A stretch of DNA of 64,000 bases from Plicaturopsis crispa FD-325 SS-3 (taxonomy: Eukaryota; Basidiomycota; Agaricomycetes; Amylocorticiales; Amylocorticiaceae). Both the position numbers and the translations under genes were made by a program. Each line of letters starts with the position of its first letter. Positions within the stretch are counted from its first letter, which is position 1. The notes beneath the pieces are model-generated. The model did no database searches, was not told the origin of the DNA, and was given only the letters and a program-made list of their open reading frames with translations. Shown here piece by piece: positions 56,795-64,000 of this stretch. Location: contig KN832560.1 of assembly GCA_000827205.1 (NCBI GenBank), forward strand, positions 1,494,826 through 1,558,825, read 5' to 3'.

Positions 56795-58640
56795 TTAGAA
56801 GTACGCCTGCGACAAGAATATCCATCAGGGTCTCGTCGTCGGCACCGAGGCAAGCGCTGCATGACGTACCGCAGCATTCGGCGGGCTTGCAACACCTCCC
56901 AGACTGTGACAAGTACGAAAGCTCAGCGTTGATCGTGCAGGGTGAAGGTGAAGGGAGCAATGATGCGTCGATCACGGGAACACTCACACATTCAACGGCC
57001 ACGACGAGAAGAAAAATGTGTATCGCCCGGTCGCAGCACAGTGCTTTGACAGCGCTTCGACGTCGAAAAATTCACCTGTGTCGGCATTCAGTATCTTGCG
57101 GCCGCTGGGCTGGCGATGCGCTTACCGATAGGCATGCCCCAGAGACTTGATTGCACGGCATAACTGCTGTCAACTGTCAACGCTCAAGTCTATGCATAGC
57201 TCGGACGTACCCCAGGAAGGTCTGATTAGCCGGTGTGTGCATCAGTATCGGCAGTACACCGCATTTTCAAAACGTCATGTACCTGGTGTAAATGAGTTCC
57301 AGGTGCCGGAGGCCACGCCTTCATGAAGGAGAACAAGGGTCAGTGCGGGCATGATCCAACTGCATAGAGGGTACAGCACCTCGAAAGCCGGCTGATCAGA
57401 GGCGACAGCGGCAAAGTGGTTATCCCTGTTTCATGGCGTTGAGAAATTGGCGACGAGCTTGAGAATGGACAATATATCCTACCACATGAATCTTTTCATG
57501 TCTTCCGATTGTTCGACTCCAGCGCTGTATGATCAATCCCGTATCAAGAGGGCGGAATCGTTGCGGAAAGAATGTTCTTACAATTCTTCTTGCCGGGCAC
57601 TTTTCTTTTCGTCGCTGCTGGCATAATATCTTTGAATGAAACCAACTCTCAAGATCAATATGTCGCCGGGTCTGAATTGGACACCCTCTTTTTCGGCACA
57701 AGCCTTGATGTCTGCGACTGGGATGGGATGCGTCGTCCAAGGGTCATAAGGAAGCGCAGACCCGTCGGCCGTATAGAAGTTGACCATGTCAATCAAAACA
57801 CCACGACCGCAGATGCCGTGTTGAGCCCAGTCTACAAATAACTCATATGAGGAACAAACGCTTGATCATTTCGCAGACTTCATGTACTTACTATGGATAC
57901 CCAGTTTGATTTGCTCCAGATCAACCTTCAACGGGTCCGAGATGAGATTCTGTCCTGCCTGAAGAGATGCCGCTGGAGTACTAGCAATTTATCAGAATCG
58001 TTCACCTACGAAAACATTTAATCTAAGATCAACCTTACTTGTTGTAAAAAATGCCATGCTCGAGGATCCCGAAATGTTTCAGCCCATCCCACTGGGTTCC
58101 GGACTGTGTATTCTGCGAGCGAAGAGAGGAGACGTAAGACGAACATTCACAATACAGGAGATGAATTGAGCTCACAATGTGAAGTTCATCGTCTCGTCCC
58201 GCAGCCTCGAGGCCACGCTTGGCGATTATGGTATGCTGAGGCTCTTTACGACTGAACATCGGCTGTAGAGGCTCTACTTTCAGAAAAACCGCTAGAGCCA
58301 TGAGAAATGACGTTTACCTTCGACGGAAAATTAATGGGCCTACACTCACAACGTTAATATCAGGCCGACTCAGAGGGACAAGAGAAGATCCACTTACCAG
58401 TTCAACGATATCGTCTTCCCTGTCCTGCAGTTTTCACCGTGAAATGACATCGGCATTGAAGTAAAAGTATCTTGAGATGGCGCACTGTATTTCCTCCGTG
58501 GCGGCTTGCTTTACAAGCTCGGGGGTCAGCAAGTTGATAGTGCCCAGCTGGTCGTCTTTGCCCCACACTTCCCATGCACATCCAGGAAAGTTCTTGAACG
58601 GAGGCAAGTCGTCGTAGGCGGGAAGATTCTTGAAAGCCAT
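56795..58640 (-). CDS. Cyclase family protein (kynurenine-formamidase-like), one unresolved splice
   Basis: Exons on the minus strand: 58640-58486, 58424-58398, 58339-58318, 58262-58176, 58112-58039, 57980-57892, 57831-57582, 57524-57483, 57425-57283, 57221-57211, 57145-57126, 57075-56988, 56903-56870, 56806-56795. Recognised from TGKTISLNWPINFPSKPMFSR, NTQSGTQWDGLKHFGILEHG, NWAQHGICGRGVLIDMVNF, FRPGDILILRVGFIQRYY, LWGMPIGEFFDVEALSKHC and the ending VLGGVASPPNAAAYF. The family contains metal-dependent hydrolases such as kynurenine formamidase; the fungal branch is largely uncharacterised and probably cytosolic. All junctions work except that between 57283 and 57221: the only available donor and acceptor shift the frame by one base ahead of an 11-base micro-exon (TFLG). 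Either a non-standard splice, a sequence error or a recent mutation explains this. About 360 aa if joined in frame. Confidence 0.8.
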
Positions 58641-58894
58641 GGTGAAAGGATAAAGAGAGGAAACTGTCAGTTAGCGCAACGGGCGAGGACGGAATGTGAA
58701 AGCATTCGTGAGCACCAAGTAACGATTATATCGAAGGGCTGGCGCGGCATTTGCTCATTCCAGGGGCTCCCGACTCCACGACTGGCAACTTCTTGGCAGC
58801 GTGACGCTGAAAGTGAGATATTTTCATAGACGAAGTCGTACAAATAATAGCAGAGAAGTACCGTGATAGCTGTCCGTGTCACACACCCACTACG

Positions 58895-61445
<2,551 letters not shown>

Positions 61446-63180
61446 TCGTTTGGATACAGTTGGTTTACGGGGCACCGCACGATCGAGAGAGAATGGTAGT
61501 AAAAAGCGACGCTCTACAGCAGCAATACGTTGGCGGCGATGGAAGCAGTCGTCGTCGTATGACTCTGAGCTCGACCAATTTGACGTCCCCGACGCACGGC
61601 CGTCGGTGGCGCCAAGTTTGTTCTTGTATTTTTGTGGCTGGCCCTCTCGGTTAACAAAGTACTTAGTACGTTCGTTTGCTTCAGGTTTACTTGCAGCTTG
61701 GAACGAAAGAAGAGCTCTGGTCGGTTTGGGTACATACCATGTATCTACGGGGTGGGATGACACGACAGACAAGCAATTCAAAAGAAAAAAACGGTGGGGC
61801 AAGCCGCCAACTCTATTTGCTGGACGCATCTTCACGCATCGACTGATGGGAACGACTCGGCCAGCAAAAAGAAAAAGGAGGGTGCCCTCGACGACCAAGC
61901 CAGAAGTGCAGTGGCAAGGTCATCGTGTTCCTTCTTCTGCGGTGCGGCCACATGTGCACCGAGACAGAAGGAACTACATCAGCAAACCTCAAGTCGTCTG
62001 AATCGTCTTAGCCAAGCGCAATAAGACATTTCAGACAGTCAGGAAAAATTCTGATTCAAGCTATGTACCTCTTAGTAAGACATCGATGTCTGGGCTCAGA
62101 CCTGAATAAGACCGTTTAAGACAGGTTTAAGATCAACATTCAGACCGTTCCAGAGACTTCAATCTGCAGTCAGACGGGGGCCCATACACTCAGATCACAC
62201 AAAAAGTAGGTTAAAATCAATTATATTAGGCATATAAATTACAATATACATGATACGAAGTACTACATGGGCTATGGCATGGCGCAGTAAGAAAATCACC
62301 TCCAAAGCGAAAGCGGATCTCGCGTGGACGGGATGAAGCAAGTCCCGTGGGCAATGCGACGGCGAGGCGTCGGGTGTGTGCAGGCATGCGTGGTCCGCAC
62401 TTAAGCGCATGCCAGCGTTGGCCCTACGCCTAGCCGTCGACAAAGATGCACGGTATGCACGCACTGTGTCGAGCGTGCATGCGTGCATCCTTATGCAGCG
62501 TGACACTAGAGCCATGGTGGCGTGCGGCTAGTGTGCGCCGGCGTGGGGAGTACGCGAGGGTGTGCATGTCGTGGTGCGCGCTGGTGTTTGCTGGCGTGTG
62601 GTGTACGCTGTTGTGTGGTTAGCGTGCAATCGAGAGGAGCAGGTGCGCTCTTCGACGGCTGGGCAAGGGGGCGCACCGGTGTTTGGCACTGACATGTGCT
62701 CGTGTGAAGCGCGCGCTGCACGCGCGTGTGTGAGCGACTAGGCATGGGTCGCCTAATGGAACGCGCTGGCGTAGGGCGTTTGCGGGCATGGGACTTGCTG
62801 GCCTGCACTCGCATGGAGCGGTGTGCATGTTCTGCAACGTCGAGGCTTGGGGCGCGCGCCGGGGAATGAGCTGGTGTACGCACCGGCATGGGGAGTCGCT
62901 AGGGGGCGCTATCGTCAGGTGGTCGGCTGGCGCGGAGAGTGCTAGCGCACGCTCAAGTGGGAGTGGTGCGACTTACCTGTTTATCGTTCCTCGTGGTCGC
63001 GCTGCTACAGCTCCTCCTCTCTTGTCCTGCATCGTCCTCGGCACCGGACATTCCCTATCGTGGCGGCGTGAAGTGTCACGATGAAAGCACAACGGCGTCG
63101 TGCGCGTCGGAGAAAATTGATGAGTTAGAGAAAATGGTCAGATACACGAAATTGAACATGAACAAAAGGGGAGAACATAC
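61446..63180. other. Gene-free stretch with a G/T-rich block
   Basis: About 1.7 kb upstream of PRP4. The open frames near 61446-62000 on both strands mirror each other and show no domain. Around 62520-62960 the plus strand is strikingly G/T-rich with many GTGTGC/GCGTG words. No gene is supported. Confidence 0.4.
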
Positions 63181-63355
63181 GCAGGGCACCGAGCCCATTA
63201 GCAGGAGTGTAGTTGCCGGTCAAACGACGACCGTTGATGCCGGCGAGGAAAGCATAGTGCATGGCCTGGTGCGCAGCCAGCCATGCCTTCTGCGGGTAGC
63301 CAGGCCCTAGGTCGGGACTGAAGAGGAGCAGAAAGGAGCCCAGTTTGAGTACAAG
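63181..63355 (-). CDS. Possible internal exon of an unidentified gene
   Basis: A minus-strand block bounded by a polypyrimidine acceptor (CTCTCTCAG) and a GTATGT donor encodes LVLKLGSFLLLFSPDLGPGY, then QKAWLAAHQAMHYAFLAGIN and GRRLTGNYTPANGLGAL. Third-position G/C and composition look coding, with a hydrophobic start and an Ala-rich helix. I could not find firm flanking exons: upstream a frame starting at ATG 63506 (MRRERTRVDNDD) could be joined, downstream the next acceptor near 63071 leads to a stop after about 17 residues. The family is not recognised. Confidence 0.35.
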
Positions 63356-63539
63356 CTGAGAGAGACGGCGAGAGACACAGACGTGCGCGCGGTGGTAAAC
63401 TGTGAGGGTGCCGACGTGGCAAATTGAACTTTGATTCGAGCGGAGTTTGAACCACTTGCGTTCGTGAGCCGTCGTCGTTGTCGACTCTCGTCCTCTCTCG
63501 TCTCATTTTCTCTTTTCGCTATGCCGTATGTGTCAGAAA

Positions 63540-63565
63540 CTATAAGTGCGAAGCGGGTCGCGTCT
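63540..63565. repeat. Direct repeat A, copy 1 (partner 63610-63635)
   Basis: The 26-bp unit containing TATAAGTGCGAAGCGGGTCG is present twice with a 70-bp offset. Confidence 0.85.
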
Positions 63566-63599
63566 CAGTCGCACTGTAAGAATAGTGGAATCGACTGAG
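63564..63599. repeat. Hairpin repeat B, copy 1 (partner 63687-63722)
   Basis: A 36-bp unit bounded by the 8-bp inverted repeat CTCAGTCG / CGACTGAG. The second copy is identical, including the 20-base interior. Confidence 0.85.
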
Positions 63600-63609
63600 T
63601 ATTATGTAC

Positions 63610-63635
63610 CTATAAGTGCGAAGCGGGTCGCGTCT
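63610..63635. repeat. Direct repeat A, copy 2
   Basis: Exact second copy of repeat A. Confidence 0.85.
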
Positions 63636-63686
63636 AGTACATGTGTAAGTATCAAATGAAGGTGCAGTAGGTATAACACAACATAC

Positions 63687-63722
63687 CTCAGTCGCACTGT
63701 AAGAATAGTGGAATCGACTGAG
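63687..63722. repeat. Hairpin repeat B, copy 2
   Basis: Exact second copy of repeat B. Here a 51-bp stretch separates it from repeat A, whereas in copy 1 A and B overlap by two bases. Confidence 0.85.
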
Positions 63723-63840
63723 GAAAAGAAAGGAGAAACAATGTCTGAACGTGTCCATGAAAAAGCGTGGGAATAAAGTCCAAAGCCCCTAACATCCCAG
63801 GAATAAGTCGCAGGAATAATGATGTTTGGGGGACCGAGTA

Positions 63841-63920
63841 GAAAGGCTAGCTCGGTGCCCCAAAGGTCATCGATCATGTGACATGTGGCTGAAACGTCCG
63901 TGGGTTCAATTCCCCCTGCA
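63841..63920 (+). ncRNA. tRNA-like relic with pol III A- and B-box-like motifs
   Basis: TAGCTCGGTG (63848-63857) resembles a tRNA A box and GGGTTCAATTCC (63902-63913) a B box, with a tRNA-like spacing of about 45 bases between them. A five-pair stem with a seven-base loop can be drawn between them at 63867-63883. The acceptor stem does not pair, and the base before the would-be anticodon is not T, so a working tRNA is unlikely. It could be a decayed tRNA or the head of a tRNA-derived SINE. Confidence 0.3.
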
Positions 63921-64000
63921 GGAAACGTTTTCCCAAGTGGACACCGGATGTGCGCGGGCACTCCTATTCACGTCCAGTTTTGACACTCCCACTCGAGCGC

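Noticed and set aside
63540-63722. CRISPR-like repeat arrangement
   Set aside because: Only two copies each of two different units, irregular spacing, and a eukaryotic genome.
63841-63920. Functional tRNA gene
   Set aside because: Acceptor stem does not pair, the anticodon loop lacks the invariant T, and the D arm is poor.

Overview
This is nuclear DNA of a filamentous basidiomycete fungus, most likely an Agaricomycete; I cannot name the species. The evidence is genes broken by many 45-60 bp GT-AG introns, micro-exons of 5-39 bases, a moderate GC content, and families typical of mushrooms and polypores (F-box proteins, fungal-type kinases, DUF6593-like proteins, fungal cyclase family). Most gene models below were assembled by hand: each splice junction was checked for GT/AG ends and reading frame, so exon coordinates are quoted. 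Starts, UTRs and expression are unproven.

Layout. 1-2846: no gene. 2847-6123 (+): two tandem protein kinase genes. 6409-7953 (-): ATG15 autophagy lipase, divergent from an F-box gene (8358-9878, +). 10353-14120 (-): two tandem MDR-type oxidoreductases. 15415-16284 (+): OPA3 family. 16670-19440 (-): GH5 glucosylceramidase/sterylglucosidase. 19683-21901 (-): eIF2A. 22573-23479 (+): unknown. 23819-26447 (-): Rap1-type telomere protein. 28326-28975 (-): frame-broken coding-like stretch. 29330-33812 (-): four tandem DUF6593-like genes. 34596-35295 (-): unknown. 36092-39798 (-): two paralogous secreted repeat proteins with dibasic (Kex2-type) sites. 40407-40753: a non-autonomous inverted-repeat transposon with an 8-bp target duplication. 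41527-42087 (+): small membrane protein. 42216-45145 (-): 18-exon MFS transporter. 45146-51875: gene-poor, but hides two small spliced genes (48062-48476, -; 49510-50082, +). 51876-53934 (+): unknown disordered protein. 54239-56379 (+): shugoshin. 56795-58640 (-): cyclase family. 58895-61445 (-): PRP4 kinase. 61446-64000: sparse, with small repeats and a tRNA-like relic.

How it fits together. Conserved housekeeping genes (ATG15, OPA3, eIF2A, Rap1, SGO1, PRP4) alternate with lineage-specific tandem families (2 kinases, 2 reductases, 4 DUF6593-like, 2 secreted repeat proteins). I see no secondary-metabolite cluster. The most novel element is the secreted repeat-protein pair, whose coding sequence, promoter (TATA at the same 219-bp distance from the ATG) and 3' flank were duplicated together.
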